Of a DNA stretch of 64,000 nt, positions 1 to 8,305 are shown one piece after another (positions within the stretch are counted from its first letter, which is position 1; every line of letters begins with the position of its first letter). Source of the DNA: Saprospiraceae bacterium (lineage in GTDB: Bacteria; Bacteroidota; Bacteroidia; Chitinophagales; Saprospiraceae); contig JADJXG010000001.1 in the NCBI GenBank assembly GCA_016715965.1, forward strand, positions 1,741,501 to 1,805,500. Reading direction: 5' to 3'. The notes below the pieces were generated by a model that was not told the DNA's origin, searched no databases, and worked only from the letters and a program-made list of their open reading frames with translations. The position numbers were made by a program, and so were the translations under genes.

Positions 1-507
1 AGGCATTCTGTCATGGTAGGGTAGCATAAATTCATTAGAGGCCAAGGTGATGATACTGCAACTGATGATAATCTCACCCTTTTCATCTTTCCAACGGTCG
101 TAAATACCAGCCATGGCATACAGTTCAAAATTCTTGATACCAATTCTATAAGGTATTTTTCCACCCTGAGGATTTATTTTCCATTCATAAAATCCATCCA
201 TCGGGATCAGGCATCGCCTTTTGATCAGAGCCGTCTTGAAAGTGGGTTTTTCTTCCAAACTTTCTTTGCGGCAATTGATCATTTTGGAACCAATCTTGTG
301 ATCCTTGGCCCAGGATGGGATCAAACCCCACTTTGCCGGTTGAAAATGAAGTGGATCTTCCATCAGAATGACAGGCAGAACATGGGTGGGCGCGATGTTA
401 AAATTTGGAATCGGGTTGTACCGCTCCAGATCTTTGGAATAGAAATCAGAACCAAACCTTTCTTCAAGTTCCTTTTCAACCTTGGTTAAAGACCCTCTGC
501 CACACAT
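1..507 (-). CDS. SRAP (HMCES/YedK-like) DNA-protein crosslink enzyme, C-terminus cut by window edge
   Basis: SRAP proteins shield abasic sites in single-stranded DNA by forming a thiazolidine link through the cysteine at position 2. I translated this strand by hand: the protein begins M-C-G-R, so the catalytic Cys2 is present. It continues with NIAPT near residue 36, WGLIPSWAKD near residue 60, the GFYEW glutamate motif near residue 106 and H-x-RMP at the very edge of the window (about residues 165-169). Those are the four hallmark blocks of the family (Cys, Asn, Glu, His). 169 codons are visible; family members are about 200-240 residues, so only the C-terminus is missing. The start is fixed by the need for Cys directly after the initiator Met. 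A -7 box lies only 7 bases upstream, so the transcript would have almost no leader. Function is well established for the family. Confidence 0.93.
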   Translation of the reverse strand, partial: MCGRGSLTKVEKELEERFGSDFYSKDLERYNPIPNFNIAPTHVLPVILMEDPLHFQPAKWGLIPSWAKDHKIGSKMINCRKESLEEKPTFKTALIKRRCLIPMDGFYEWKINPQGGKIPYRIGIKNFELYAMAGIYDRWKDEKGEIIISCSIITLASNEFMLPYHDRMP

Positions 508-514
508 CGCATTA

Positions 515-522
515 CAAATATA
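515..522 (-). promoter_or_regulatory. Bacteroidota -7 box for the SRAP gene
   Basis: On the minus strand the sequence reads TATATTTG, a perfect TAnnTTTG box, 7 bases before the ATG at 507. I saw no clear -33 TTTG partner. The spacing implies a very short or absent 5' leader. Confidence 0.5.
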
Positions 523-526
523 AAAA

Positions 527-557
527 AAAAGGCGCAACCGGATGGCTACGCCTTATA
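527..557 (-). terminator. Rho-independent terminator of the SPOR gene
   Basis: On the minus strand, AAGGCG and CGCCTT arms (with further weak pairing inside) are followed by a run of nine T. It lies 27 bases after the SPOR gene stop and just before the SRAP promoter, so the two genes are separate transcription units. Confidence 0.75.
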
Positions 558-583
558 TTTTCAAAATGATGGATTGAAAGCGA

Positions 584-1234
584 TTAGTTGGTTTTGACAA
601 AAGCGTCAATGCCTTTTGCCTTGAGTTGCCGTACGGTTTTATCAGCAGCATCTCTGGTATCGTATTGACCTGCAATCGCCCTGTAATATTCATCAGACCC
701 AAAGACCTTTGAATTGGCGGAAGCATATCCCATTTTCTTCAATTTGCTTACCTGCTTGTCCGCATGCGAAGGAACAATGTAGGATCCGGCTACTACAAAG
801 TATTTTCCGGACTTGCTGGTCGCTGCTTTTGATTCATTGGCCTTTGAGGAATTACCGCTCTTTGATTTGGAGCTGGATGCCGTAGAAGAAGTAGTGTTGT
901 TGACTGGTTTGGCTACCGGAGAAACATTCTCTTTGGGAGCTTCTACCACCGGATCTGTTACCGGCGGAGTCGTCGCAACACTGGAAATTGGGTCTGTTGT
1001 CATGCCCGGCTGAACGCTGGTCTCGGCCGTCAAACCCAAGATCAGACTGTCGTCCGCCGTCAGGGCCATGTTGTCAACAGCCATGGTATCCACCAAAGTA
1101 CTATCTGCGGTATCCGTGCTGAGTTCGGTATCCTGTGGAGCTTTGAATTTCTTATAAACAACTACAGATATTGCCACCACCAATAAGACCAACAAAAGGT
1201 AGAGCAAAATCCGGATTAAATTTTTCATTTCCAT
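584..1234 (-). CDS. SPOR-domain membrane protein
   Basis: A 216-residue protein with one N-terminal membrane helix (about residues 4-27), a Thr/Ser/Pro/Lys-rich linker and a C-terminal SPOR domain (about residues 145-216, beginning YFVVAGSY and ending with a G-I-D-A-F-V strand). SPOR domains bind peptidoglycan strands lacking stem peptides, as found at division septa, so a role in cell-wall or division processes is likely; the target is inferred from the family only. The start is ATG at 1234 (or ATG at 1228), because the more upstream TTG lies inside a TATATTTG -7 box (1250-1257, minus strand). It is a single-gene unit with its own terminator. Confidence 0.85.
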   Translation of the reverse strand: MEMKNLIRILLYLLLVLLVVAISVVVYKKFKAPQDTELSTDTADSTLVDTMAVDNMALTADDSLILGLTAETSVQPGMTTDPISSVATTPPVTDPVVEAPKENVSPVAKPVNNTTSSTASSSKSKSGNSSKANESKAATSKSGKYFVVAGSYIVPSHADKQVSKLKKMGYASANSKVFGSDEYYRAIAGQYDTRDAADKTVRQLKAKGIDAFVKTN

Positions 1235-1249
1235 AATTCGATTTTGATG

Positions 1250-1257
1250 CAAATATA
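1250..1257 (-). promoter_or_regulatory. Bacteroidota -7 box for the SPOR gene
   Basis: TATATTTG on the minus strand, matching TAnnTTTG, 15 bases before the ATG at 1234. It excludes the longer open frame that would start at the overlapping TTG. Confidence 0.5.
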
Positions 1258-1453
1258 CAGCATTTTATAAATTATAGAAATAAATTATATGTAAAAGGGG
1301 TGTTAATCATTGAAACCACTTCCATTGAATGACTTAAACAGCCTAAAAATTTCTCTAAATTTATGATAACCAATCTATTAGAAAACAATCAATCTCACTG
1401 AATGGATGTTCCTGTGCATTCTACCTGCATTGGGAATTGACCCGAATGGTGAT

Positions 1454-2230
1454 TTAGTCTCTGTCTGAACACAATCTATTCAAATGATACATCAGCCCGA
1501 TTTGATACGAAAATGGAAAATACTCCCATTCCACATCTCCAACATCAGTCGAAGCATGAAAACTTGAAAATAAAGAAATCGACCTGTATTGATACCTTAA
1601 GAAAGTCCCTACATTTAAATTGGTTTTTGTGGCTTTGTTGTACATGTCTGATGTAAAATCCAAAAGATCACTGGCTTCTTGTTGGCTTAAGTTTCCAATT
1701 TCGTGTTTCAAACCGGTCAAAGCAATGAATTGTAATGTGAGTCCCAATTCCAGTCCTTTGTAATCCCACCAGGCTGATCCAGTCACTGCGGGTTTTAAAT
1801 AACGGATCTCGGTTTGTAATGGAATGTCTTTTCTTTTCACCAAAATTTGCTGGTAGCCAAATCCAGCACCCACTTCATATCTGAATCTGGAATAGAATTC
1901 TCCAAAATAGAATGCATTTAAATCAATTGCTTTGCCATTTCCTGATCTTCCTTCATCTGAATCTGCATCCGGAGAAGAGGAAACATACAAACCCGACAAT
2001 CGTGCACCCACATGGTCCGTAAATGCTGAGGCAATGGATGCATTTCCACCCATTGGAGGGTCAATGGAAACAAAGCTTGCCTGGATGTTCAGATCTCCCT
2101 TATGTCTTAGTCCACTGGGCTGAAGATTGACAGGAGCATAATAAGCAAAACTACAGGAACTCATCACAGGAAGGATCAAAAGGGCGATGTGACCCAAAGA
2201 GAAGGAGTGCTTGTTTTTTCTTTTTTTCAT
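1454..2230 (-). CDS. Predicted outer-membrane beta-barrel lipoprotein, function unknown
   Basis: I do not recognise a named family. The 258-residue protein starts M-K-K-R-K-N-K, then a hydrophobic stretch ending in a lipobox-like VMSSC (Cys about residue 25), so it is probably lipid-anchored. The mature part is rich in alternating aromatic/hydrophobic strands with Gly and Tyr (for example around GAGFGYQQ and GTFLRYQYRS) and ends in strand-like sequence, the look of a small outer-membrane barrel of the type-20 porin-like group. The frame stays open upstream of 2230, but the ATG at 2230 gives a proper signal peptide. It lies 83 bases downstream of the permease gene in the same direction and could be co-transcribed. 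Confidence 0.6.
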   Translation of the reverse strand: MKKRKNKHSFSLGHIALLILPVMSSCSFAYYAPVNLQPSGLRHKGDLNIQASFVSIDPPMGGNASIASAFTDHVGARLSGLYVSSSPDADSDEGRSGNGKAIDLNAFYFGEFYSRFRYEVGAGFGYQQILVKRKDIPLQTEIRYLKPAVTGSAWWDYKGLELGLTLQFIALTGLKHEIGNLSQQEASDLLDFTSDMYNKATKTNLNVGTFLRYQYRSISLFSSFHASTDVGDVEWEYFPFSYQIGLMYHLNRLCSDRD

Positions 2231-2313
2231 AAATAGGATTGTGATGACTTTGTACAAAAAAAATAGGACCACACAAAGATCAATTATTGATAGCAATTTT
2301 GAAAACACGGAAT

Positions 2314-3093
2314 TCAAATGATACGGAACAGCCAGGAAAACACTCCAAACAAATGGAAAAGAGTAAACACCATGATAAAAATTAAAAATCTCCTTGCAAT
2401 GGTCTCAGCGTGTGGAATGGTGCTCGCCCATTGCGCGGTCAGCCAACCGCCAATTCCCTGACCAATCGCAATGGTAAGACCTATCTTCCATTCGATGAGA
2501 CCAAAATATTGGAAAATGCCAATTACCATCAGGGTATAACTCGTTACCATAAAGACCTTGACAGCATTGGATTCAACGATGGGCAGCCGTGTGACATACA
2601 ACATCACAGCCAGAAAAAACAGTCCCATACCCATCTGTATAAATCCTCCATAAAATCCCAAAGCAAGAAAAACAGGGATATAAATCCATGGACTTACAGT
2701 TTGATCATTTTCCACTGCTTTTTTTTGCCATCGTGATTGAAATATCATCAGAATCAACAGGGCTAGTACCAGAAAACTGTACACCTTTCTAAAACCTTCG
2801 GTACTGATATCCAACGCCAGCCACGCACCAGCAATGGCACCAATCATGCCTGTGAGGAGATACTTCCAGGTGCGCTGAAGGGGCATTTTTTTATTGCGGT
2901 GAAACGCTTCAAGACTGGACAGTCCCTGCACAAAGATTCCGATGCGGTTGGTTCCATTGGCAATGTTTCCGGGCAAGCCCATCACTTCCGTCAAAAACCC
3001 CAATGTAATCACAGATCCATTTCCGGCCAGCGTATTGATGCATCCTGCAAAGAATCCTCCTGCCACCGCAAGGCAGATCTCGTACAAGTTCAT
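2314..3093 (-). CDS. TauE/SafE-family sulfite/organosulfonate-type permease
   Basis: A 259-residue integral membrane protein with about eight hydrophobic helices, arranged as two similar halves with polar Asn/Gly-rich first helices (N-terminal half near GCINTLAGNGS, C-terminal half near GGFIQMGMG). This is the TauE/SafE (DUF81) layout; family members export sulfite or sulfoacetate-type anions, but the substrate here cannot be told from sequence. The start at 3093 is preferred because its ATG overlaps the stop of the upstream epimerase gene as ATGA, so translation is probably coupled. The frame extends upstream to 3162 only within the epimerase gene. Confidence 0.85.
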   Translation of the reverse strand: MNLYEICLAVAGGFFAGCINTLAGNGSVITLGFLTEVMGLPGNIANGTNRIGIFVQGLSSLEAFHRNKKMPLQRTWKYLLTGMIGAIAGAWLALDISTEGFRKVYSFLVLALLILMIFQSRWQKKAVENDQTVSPWIYIPVFLALGFYGGFIQMGMGLFFLAVMLYVTRLPIVESNAVKVFMVTSYTLMVIGIFQYFGLIEWKIGLTIAIGQGIGGWLTAQWASTIPHAETIARRFLIFIMVFTLFHLFGVFSWLFRII

Positions 3094-3512
3094 ATTTGAA
3101 TGCTTTGGCAGAGTTCGACCAGCACGCCATGACAAGATTTGGGATGTATAAAACAAACCCATTTGTTGTCAGCACCGATTTTGGGCTCTTCGTTTAGCAA
3201 GTCAAATCCCTCTTCTTTCAGTCTCTTCATTTCTGCTCTGATGTCTTTGACTTCAAAAGCGATGTGATGAATTCCTTCGCCTTTTTTTGCAATAAATTTA
3301 GCAATGGCAGAATCCGGCTGACTCGATTCCAGCAATTCAATTTTGCTTTCTCCTGTTTTGAAGAATGAAGTTTTTACTTTTTCATTTTCTACTTCCTCCA
3401 TTTTATAGGGTGACACTCCAAGCAGAGTGGTGTAAAGTTGATTTGCTTGTTGAAGATTTTTAACAGCGATACCTATATGTTCTATCTTTTCAAAAAGTGG
3501 AGATGTGTTCAT
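3090..3512 (-). CDS. mce: Methylmalonyl-CoA epimerase
   Basis: This enzyme interconverts (2R)- and (2S)-methylmalonyl-CoA in propionate/succinate metabolism. The 140-residue protein has the two VOC (glyoxalase-fold) halves: an N-terminal half starting with IEHIGIAVKNL (metal-binding His) and a C-terminal half with GEGIHHIAFEV, and a metal-binding Glu in the final L-V-E-L strand. Length is normal for the family. Its stop codon overlaps the start of the permease gene by four bases (ATGA) and its start follows the membrane-protein gene stop by 8 bases, so the three form an operon. No mutase gene is in the window. Confidence 0.9.
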   Translation of the reverse strand: MNTSPLFEKIEHIGIAVKNLQQANQLYTTLLGVSPYKMEEVENEKVKTSFFKTGESKIELLESSQPDSAIAKFIAKKGEGIHHIAFEVKDIRAEMKRLKEEGFDLLNEEPKIGADNKWVCFIHPKSCHGVLVELCQSIQI

Positions 3513-3520
3513 GATTTTTT

Positions 3521-5086
3521 TTATTGCTTGATTTTTTCGAAAATGAGAAAATCCACCCGTTGATCCGGGCTTACAGCTTGAAATTTTGGAACGTATTTTT
3601 CAGGCCGGGATTCAAACCAGGTATAAGCAACCGGCCCATAGTTGGCTGCATAATGAGAATCCCAAATTACAACGCTTCCCACAGGAGCGTTTTCCAGATT
3701 TTTTTCGGTGATGAGGTGCAGACCTTTTGGAAATTGGGCTGGAGTACGATCTATAAAATAAGTAAACATGGGCATGCTTTGGTAAATGGTGCGGCTATCG
3801 TGGTAACCAAACTTCACACACCAATCTGCAATTTCCTTGCACGTCGAATTTTCATCTCTATTGGCGAGTTTCAGGGGTTTTTGAGAGATGGCCAACGAAG
3901 CCACACAAAGTGAAGAAATAATGATTGCATACCAAGATTGATTTTTTAAATGAAACCATTGAAAAATAAAAAAGAGCAAGCCGGGAATCATCAGAGTCCA
4001 ATCATGTGGTTTAAATCTCCCGTATTCTAAAAAATTGTGCGGATACGTACAATATATGATCAGTAAGCCAAGGATTACTCCCCAGGTCAACCATCCGGCG
4101 GGCCTGTTTTTCCAATCAAATGCATAATCTATGGCATACCCAGCAGTGACCGCCACTAGAGGACTAATTACCAGTAAATACCTTAGATTTCCGGCAGTAG
4201 AAGCGCCAATGGGATAGCTGGTCATACTGGATAAACACTCCCAGAGCCAATAGCTCACCATGGGTAATAGTATGATCCAGTCGGGCTTTATTTTTCGAAG
4301 AAGGACCCAAACCAAATAACTTGAGCATCCCAGCACCGCGATCCAGCCAAATACAAGTGGTGCCATTTGGATGTAGTGATCAAAGCCTGGCCTCATGTAT
4401 TTATTGGCAAAATCCGCTGCTTTAAATGCGTTTGTAAATAAGTAAAATGGGTCTCCCTTGGCCCACCAACCAAACAGATTGTACAGCAGAGGAAAGCATC
4501 CCAGCAAAAGTCCTTCCTTCCACTTTCTTTGACTTAGTAAATAAATGCCGTATATAATTCCCGGGATGTAAAGTTCCTGTCGTATGGTCAGAGAATATGA
4601 AAAAGCAAGCGCTGCGAGAAAACCCCTGCCTCTTTGATGCAATAGGCCGGCAAGGATTAAGAAAAAGGCAGCTGTTGGTTCACAAATGGGTCTGAAAGAC
4701 AAACTAAACCAAAATGTTTGGCACATCAGCAAAAAAAGAACCAGAATGGGAAAGCGCAGATTCATGGTTTTGGCATAAAGAAATACCAGCCAGCCCGTTG
4801 ATACACTGATTAGAATGGAAAGAGCCAGAACCGCTTTTTTGCCCAACAGGGCAGGGAGGACAAACCATATTTTCCATCCGGTTTTGGCCCAGTTGCCAAG
4901 GATGATGGCCGGATCTTCCCAAAACTCCTTCATGTTGATGTAATGGGCACCTTCTTCTCCCTGATAAAAACCATCGTTGACCATGGCATACCATGCTTCA
5001 GCAAGACCAAATGCCAGTAAGATCAAAGCTGCCAAAGCATTGGAATTTAATAATGTGCCAACTCTTATGTTTTTAAAAATTTCCAA
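3521..5086 (-). CDS. Multi-pass membrane protein, glycosyltransferase family 39-like (GT-C fold)
   Basis: A 521-residue protein with about eleven to twelve hydrophobic helices. The first periplasmic loop contains an acidic stretch (GFYQGEEGAHY, about residues 38-48), where GT-C dolichyl/undecaprenyl-phosphate-sugar transferases carry catalytic acidic residues, and the C-terminal about 110 residues form a soluble domain. The likely role is sugar transfer from a lipid carrier, but no specific acceptor can be inferred and similarity is only at the fold level. The protein is first in an apparent operon with mce and the TauE/SafE permease (8-base gap to mce). A small hydrophobic polysaccharide-related protein is the main alternative. 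Confidence 0.6.
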   Translation of the reverse strand: MEIFKNIRVGTLLNSNALAALILLAFGLAEAWYAMVNDGFYQGEEGAHYINMKEFWEDPAIILGNWAKTGWKIWFVLPALLGKKAVLALSILISVSTGWLVFLYAKTMNLRFPILVLFLLMCQTFWFSLSFRPICEPTAAFFLILAGLLHQRGRGFLAALAFSYSLTIRQELYIPGIIYGIYLLSQRKWKEGLLLGCFPLLYNLFGWWAKGDPFYLFTNAFKAADFANKYMRPGFDHYIQMAPLVFGWIAVLGCSSYLVWVLLRKIKPDWIILLPMVSYWLWECLSSMTSYPIGASTAGNLRYLLVISPLVAVTAGYAIDYAFDWKNRPAGWLTWGVILGLLIIYCTYPHNFLEYGRFKPHDWTLMIPGLLFFIFQWFHLKNQSWYAIIISSLCVASLAISQKPLKLANRDENSTCKEIADWCVKFGYHDSRTIYQSMPMFTYFIDRTPAQFPKGLHLITEKNLENAPVGSVVIWDSHYAANYGPVAYTWFESRPEKYVPKFQAVSPDQRVDFLIFEKIKQ

Positions 5087-5179
5087 AGCCGGGTTTTTTA
5101 ATCACCCAAAGGTAAAAAAGGAAGTCTTATTGGAGACCCTTGATTCTTTAGGCTGATTGAGATGAAAACCAGGCGTTCT

Positions 5180-5917
5180 TTAACCAAAAAGTTCGAATCG
5201 GATTTGCTTCCGTTCAATTTTTAGTTTTTGGACAAGGTTGAGCACCACCTCGTCAATGATGTTGTTCCAGCCGCATATCAGATAGAGTGATTTGTTATTG
5301 TGTTGGCTGTCATTCAGATAAGCCTGATGAATATAACCCTGAAAGTAGTTTAGCTTTGGTGTAGCATCTGGTAATTTTTGCTCTCTTGAAAGGCAAATGG
5401 ATACTTTGAAGTTGGGTATATAGCCAGCCCAATCTTCCATGTCTTCCAAATAAATAATATCCTTTTGTCTTCTGGTTCCAAATACCAAGTGAATGGAGGG
5501 AAACTGAATTCCATTCTGAACGATGTGTTGCATCATGGCCCTAAACGGTACGATGCCGGTGCCTGTACAAATCAGGACAAGTGATTGATTGGTATCTGCG
5601 GGTAAAACAAATGCTCCGTCGGGACCCTTGCATTTGACAACATCTCCTTTGTTGATGGTTTCAAAAAAGTATTCGCTGGCGGGCCCATCTTTTTTGTAGG
5701 ATATACAAAGTTCAATCAGATTGCTTCCGTCAAATACGTTGGCTACAGAATAGCTTCGCCAACGGTCCAATCTTTTACTGCCGGTTGGAAGGTCAAAAGT
5801 AAAAAATTGCCCGGCCTGGTATTCGATGGGTACCTCTGAATTAAGTTTAAACCAAAATTTTCGGGTGGTAGGACTCAATGCTTTTTGTCCAATGAACGTT
5901 GCCTCGTGCCAGATCAT
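5180..5917 (-). CDS. Ferredoxin/flavodoxin-NADP+ reductase-like oxidoreductase
   Basis: A 245-residue FAD/NAD(P)-binding protein. The FAD-binding barrel (about residues 1-100) contains RSYSVAN (the R-x-Y-S flavin motif) and a G-P-D-G-A-F-V phosphate-contact loop. The nucleotide domain starts with LVLICTGTGIVPFRAM (about residues 110-127) and continues with HLVFGTRRQKDIIY. The C-terminus ends ELFG, close to the aromatic-stacking terminus typical of bacterial Fpr enzymes. It should pass electrons between NADPH and a small redox protein, or serve a reductive enzyme; no partner gene is adjacent. A gap of 45 bases separates it from the GHMP kinase gene upstream. Confidence 0.85.
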   Translation of the reverse strand: MIWHEATFIGQKALSPTTRKFWFKLNSEVPIEYQAGQFFTFDLPTGSKRLDRWRSYSVANVFDGSNLIELCISYKKDGPASEYFFETINKGDVVKCKGPDGAFVLPADTNQSLVLICTGTGIVPFRAMMQHIVQNGIQFPSIHLVFGTRRQKDIIYLEDMEDWAGYIPNFKVSICLSREQKLPDATPKLNYFQGYIHQAYLNDSQHNNKSLYLICGWNNIIDEVVLNLVQKLKIERKQIRFELFG

Positions 5918-5962
5918 TTGAAATAAACATCCTTGGGCTGCTTAGGTTCTTGGCGTAAGAAT

Positions 5963-6844
5963 TCAGATTAAATCCTTGTAAGGAATCAACTTATCAAAAC
6001 TCTTTTCCTTAAAGTACTTCTCAGTGGTTTCTTTGGATTCTTTTGAGCTAATCAAAAGGAGATCACCACCCCAGGTACCCAAACTTTTTACAGCACCCCA
6101 ATAATCAGAAAATCGCTCGTCTTTTATTTTTGCCTGGCCGAGATAAGCAGATACCATGCTTTCATGTTCTTCCACCCAGTTTTCAAATGCCTGAAGGGTT
6201 TTAATCTGCAAAAGTTTATGACTAAAATCTGAAGCCTTTCGGATCAGTGCTTTGTCTGGTCTTTTATTGCGAATTGCTTTTACGGCTTCGGAAGAACTTA
6301 CCTTATTACCCAAAGGCAAAAAATACAATTGATCTGCAAAGGAAGGATTGAATTCTACTTCCTCAAGGTCAATTACTCCATCTCCAAGGGTATAGAGAAT
6401 TGGATCTTCAGAACCAGCACATGCCACATCGTAACCGGAGCCATCTTCTATATCAAAGTACAAATGGTAAGGGCTGATGTCTGCCCAAAGAGCCATATTG
6501 CGGATAAGGGTAGAGGACGAACCCAATCCCCATTCCAAAGGAAATTCAAGATAGTGGTCCACTTTGTATTTTTTCCAGTGGGACAAAAATTCTGAATTGT
6601 TGTTACAGCAGGCTTTAAACAGCTTTCGTAAGTATTTGGACATTTTTTCGTCAGTGGAAGAAATGATGTCAAATCCCATTAGATCGATCCCGGCCTCAAA
6701 CCATTTTTTGCCTTGTGCATCGTGACAGGTCCAAATAATCTCAGAACCGGAAAGTTCGGCCACCTTCATTCTTTGACCCAAACGAGTTGGTAAGGCTAGA
6801 CAGGTAGCACCATGTACCACGAGGTATTCTGCGCTCAAAAGCAC
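5963..6844 (-). CDS. GHMP-family small-molecule kinase (mevalonate-kinase-like)
   Basis: The protein has the GHMP kinase layout: an N-terminal strand with LLSAEYLVVHGATCLALPT, the ATP-binding loop EWGLGSSSTLIRN, then SGYDVACAGSE and a C-terminal GTWGGD loop. It resembles the GYDIA-type GHMP kinases widespread in Bacteroidota, which often accompany mevalonate-pathway genes; the substrate is not established. At 293 residues the protein lacks the usual 8-12 residues before LLSAEY. In frame, upstream of the GTG at 6844, the codons encode FYSRGK, exactly the expected family N-terminus, but no ATG/GTG/TTG lies between GTG and the TGA stop at about 6884-6886. An ATT at 6872-6874 or another unusual start is possible, so the true 5' end is uncertain. 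Confidence 0.8.
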   Translation of the reverse strand: MLLSAEYLVVHGATCLALPTRLGQRMKVAELSGSEIIWTCHDAQGKKWFEAGIDLMGFDIISSTDEKMSKYLRKLFKACCNNNSEFLSHWKKYKVDHYLEFPLEWGLGSSSTLIRNMALWADISPYHLYFDIEDGSGYDVACAGSEDPILYTLGDGVIDLEEVEFNPSFADQLYFLPLGNKVSSSEAVKAIRNKRPDKALIRKASDFSHKLLQIKTLQAFENWVEEHESMVSAYLGQAKIKDERFSDYWGAVKSLGTWGGDLLLISSKESKETTEKYFKEKSFDKLIPYKDLI

Positions 6845-6874
6845 CTTGCCACGAGAATAGAATTCAGCTTTAAT

Positions 6875-7220
6875 AAGTCGGGATCATTAAACAGCGGCGA
6901 AGATACAATCTAAGTGCGATTCATATACATTTTTGTTATATATAAATTTATGGAGAAATTGAATTCCGGTGGTTGGGCAAAGGAAGCATCGGTAATTGAA
7001 GACTTTTTGAGGGGTCAAACACCGTGGGAAACTCTTATATTTTAATATTTTTTATCGGTTTTGATGGCGCCAATGAGCACTTCCAAGAGAATAAACGGGT
7101 CATTCAAGATGGCGTATAAGATGGTCTTTAAAACTATCATTGTCTACTTATCATGGGTGTCCGCGTGATTCACAACTTGTACGAAAACCGTACATGTGTC
7201 ATGCCTATCTGCGTGTTAGT
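6875..7220. other. Intergenic stretch without recognised genes
   Basis: AT-rich sequence between the GHMP kinase and the first heptamer array. I see no convincing open frame with a start and ribosome site, no structured RNA and no inverted repeat of note. Confidence 0.5.
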
Positions 7221-7420
7221 CCATTCTCCATTGTCAATTCTCCATTGTCCATTGTCCATTGTCAATTCTCCATTGTCAATTATCAATTTTCCATTGTCAA
7301 TTATCAATTTTCCATTGTCAATTATCAATTTTCCATTGTCAATTATCAATTTTCCATTGTCAATTCTCCATTGTCAATTATCAATTCTCCATTGTCAATT
7401 ATCAATTATCAATTCTCCCA
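7221..7420. repeat. Heptanucleotide (STRR-like) repeat array 1
   Basis: Nearly the whole stretch is made of 7-bp words following TTnTCnA: TTGTCAA, TTCTCCA, TTTTCCA, TTATCAA. In the middle, a 21-bp unit (three words) recurs four times. Because 7 is not a multiple of 3, the frames cycle every 21 bases and stay open by accident. It abuts the 3' end of the lipoprotein gene ending at 7423. Confidence 0.9.
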
Positions 7421-7422
7421 AT

Positions 7423-8043
7423 TCACCTATCCTCATACTTCCCCTTAAAATATCCATTAAAAAACCTCATGGTATCCAGGTTGAATCTACTGCGTTTGGG
7501 TCGGTCATTGGCAAACACAAAGCTGCAGGCGAAACGGCCTTCGATAATTCTATTGGCGGTATCAAGGGATACAATTTCAATTTTATTATCAGAGCGGGAG
7601 GTATCAAGCAGATAATTGTCAATTACCACATCCTCATCGTTGTTAGAAAAATATGCAATAGGGAGATCTTTATATTGCCAATTCGTATTTATTAATTTTA
7701 AAGAGAAACAGCCTGACTGTTGTTTTAACCCATAAAACCCCAATTCATCTGTAAGAAAACTATCTCGATCTCTAGATATTAAAACTATTTGAAACAAATC
7801 CTGTATTAAAAGTATTTTAGAAGTATAATACGTTTTCATATTCACTTTGGTTGCATATCCAAAACCAGGAGTTGAATCGTACTTATTATATACATTGATT
7901 ATAGAATTACTATCCTGTATATACTCATACACAATGCAACTATCCATTGGTGTCGCAGGATTAGAATCATCCGGTCCAGAGTCACGGCAAGAAAAACTGA
8001 AAGTGTAAAGAATGGTGCTTATAATTAATATATTAGTTTTCAT
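7423..8043 (-). CDS. Small lipoprotein, window-specific paralog family, copy A
   Basis: No named family recognised. The 206-residue protein begins with a signal ending in a lipobox-like FSFSC (Cys about residue 19), then a D-S-C-I-V-Y-E segment. The C-terminal third is the family signature: a D-T-A/x-N-x-I-I-E-G-R-F-A-C-S-F-V strand pair, then RPKR, then RFFNGYFKGKY just before the stop. The same pattern occurs in four other genes here (8303-8929; the gene split between 55078 and 56995; 57039-57629). At the second locus, members follow a secreted metalloprotease, which suggests a link to proteolysis or its control (inference). The 3' flank runs straight into the heptamer array. The middle of the protein is much less conserved than the two ends. 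Confidence 0.75.
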   Translation of the reverse strand: MKTNILIISTILYTFSFSCRDSGPDDSNPATPMDSCIVYEYIQDSNSIINVYNKYDSTPGFGYATKVNMKTYYTSKILLIQDLFQIVLISRDRDSFLTDELGFYGLKQQSGCFSLKLINTNWQYKDLPIAYFSNNDEDVVIDNYLLDTSRSDNKIEIVSLDTANRIIEGRFACSFVFANDRPKRSRFNLDTMRFFNGYFKGKYEDR

Positions 8044-8126
8044 GATAGTATTTTATGGTGGTGAAAAATCCATTGCGATTAAAAAACCACCTAAAATAGA
8101 AGCCATCTAAATTGGTTTTTAAAAAA

Positions 8127-8305
8127 TTCTCCATTGTCAATTCTCAATTCTCCATTGTCAATTCTCCATTGTCAATTATCAATTCTCAATTCTCCATTGT
8201 CAATTCTCCATTGTCAATTATCAATTCTCAATTCTCCATTGTCAATTCTCCATTGTCAATTATCAATTTTCCATTGTCAATTCTCCATTGTCAATTCTCA
8301 ATTCA
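8127..8305. repeat. Heptanucleotide (STRR-like) repeat array 2
   Basis: About 25 consecutive 7-bp words of the same TTnTCnA class as array 1 (TTCTCCA, TTGTCAA, TTCTCAA, TTATCAA) in a different order. It sits at the 3' end of the second lipoprotein gene, in the same relative place as array 1. The flank between array and stop codon is almost identical at both loci, so the array and gene end were probably duplicated together. Confidence 0.9.

Noticed and set aside
2410..2736. Plus-strand frame opposite the permease
   Set aside because: Shadow of the TauE/SafE gene on the other strand; no supporting signals.
7140..7695. Plus-strand frames rich in S-I-V-N and S-I-I-N
   Set aside because: Translation of 7-bp word arrays, open in several frames at once; not genes.
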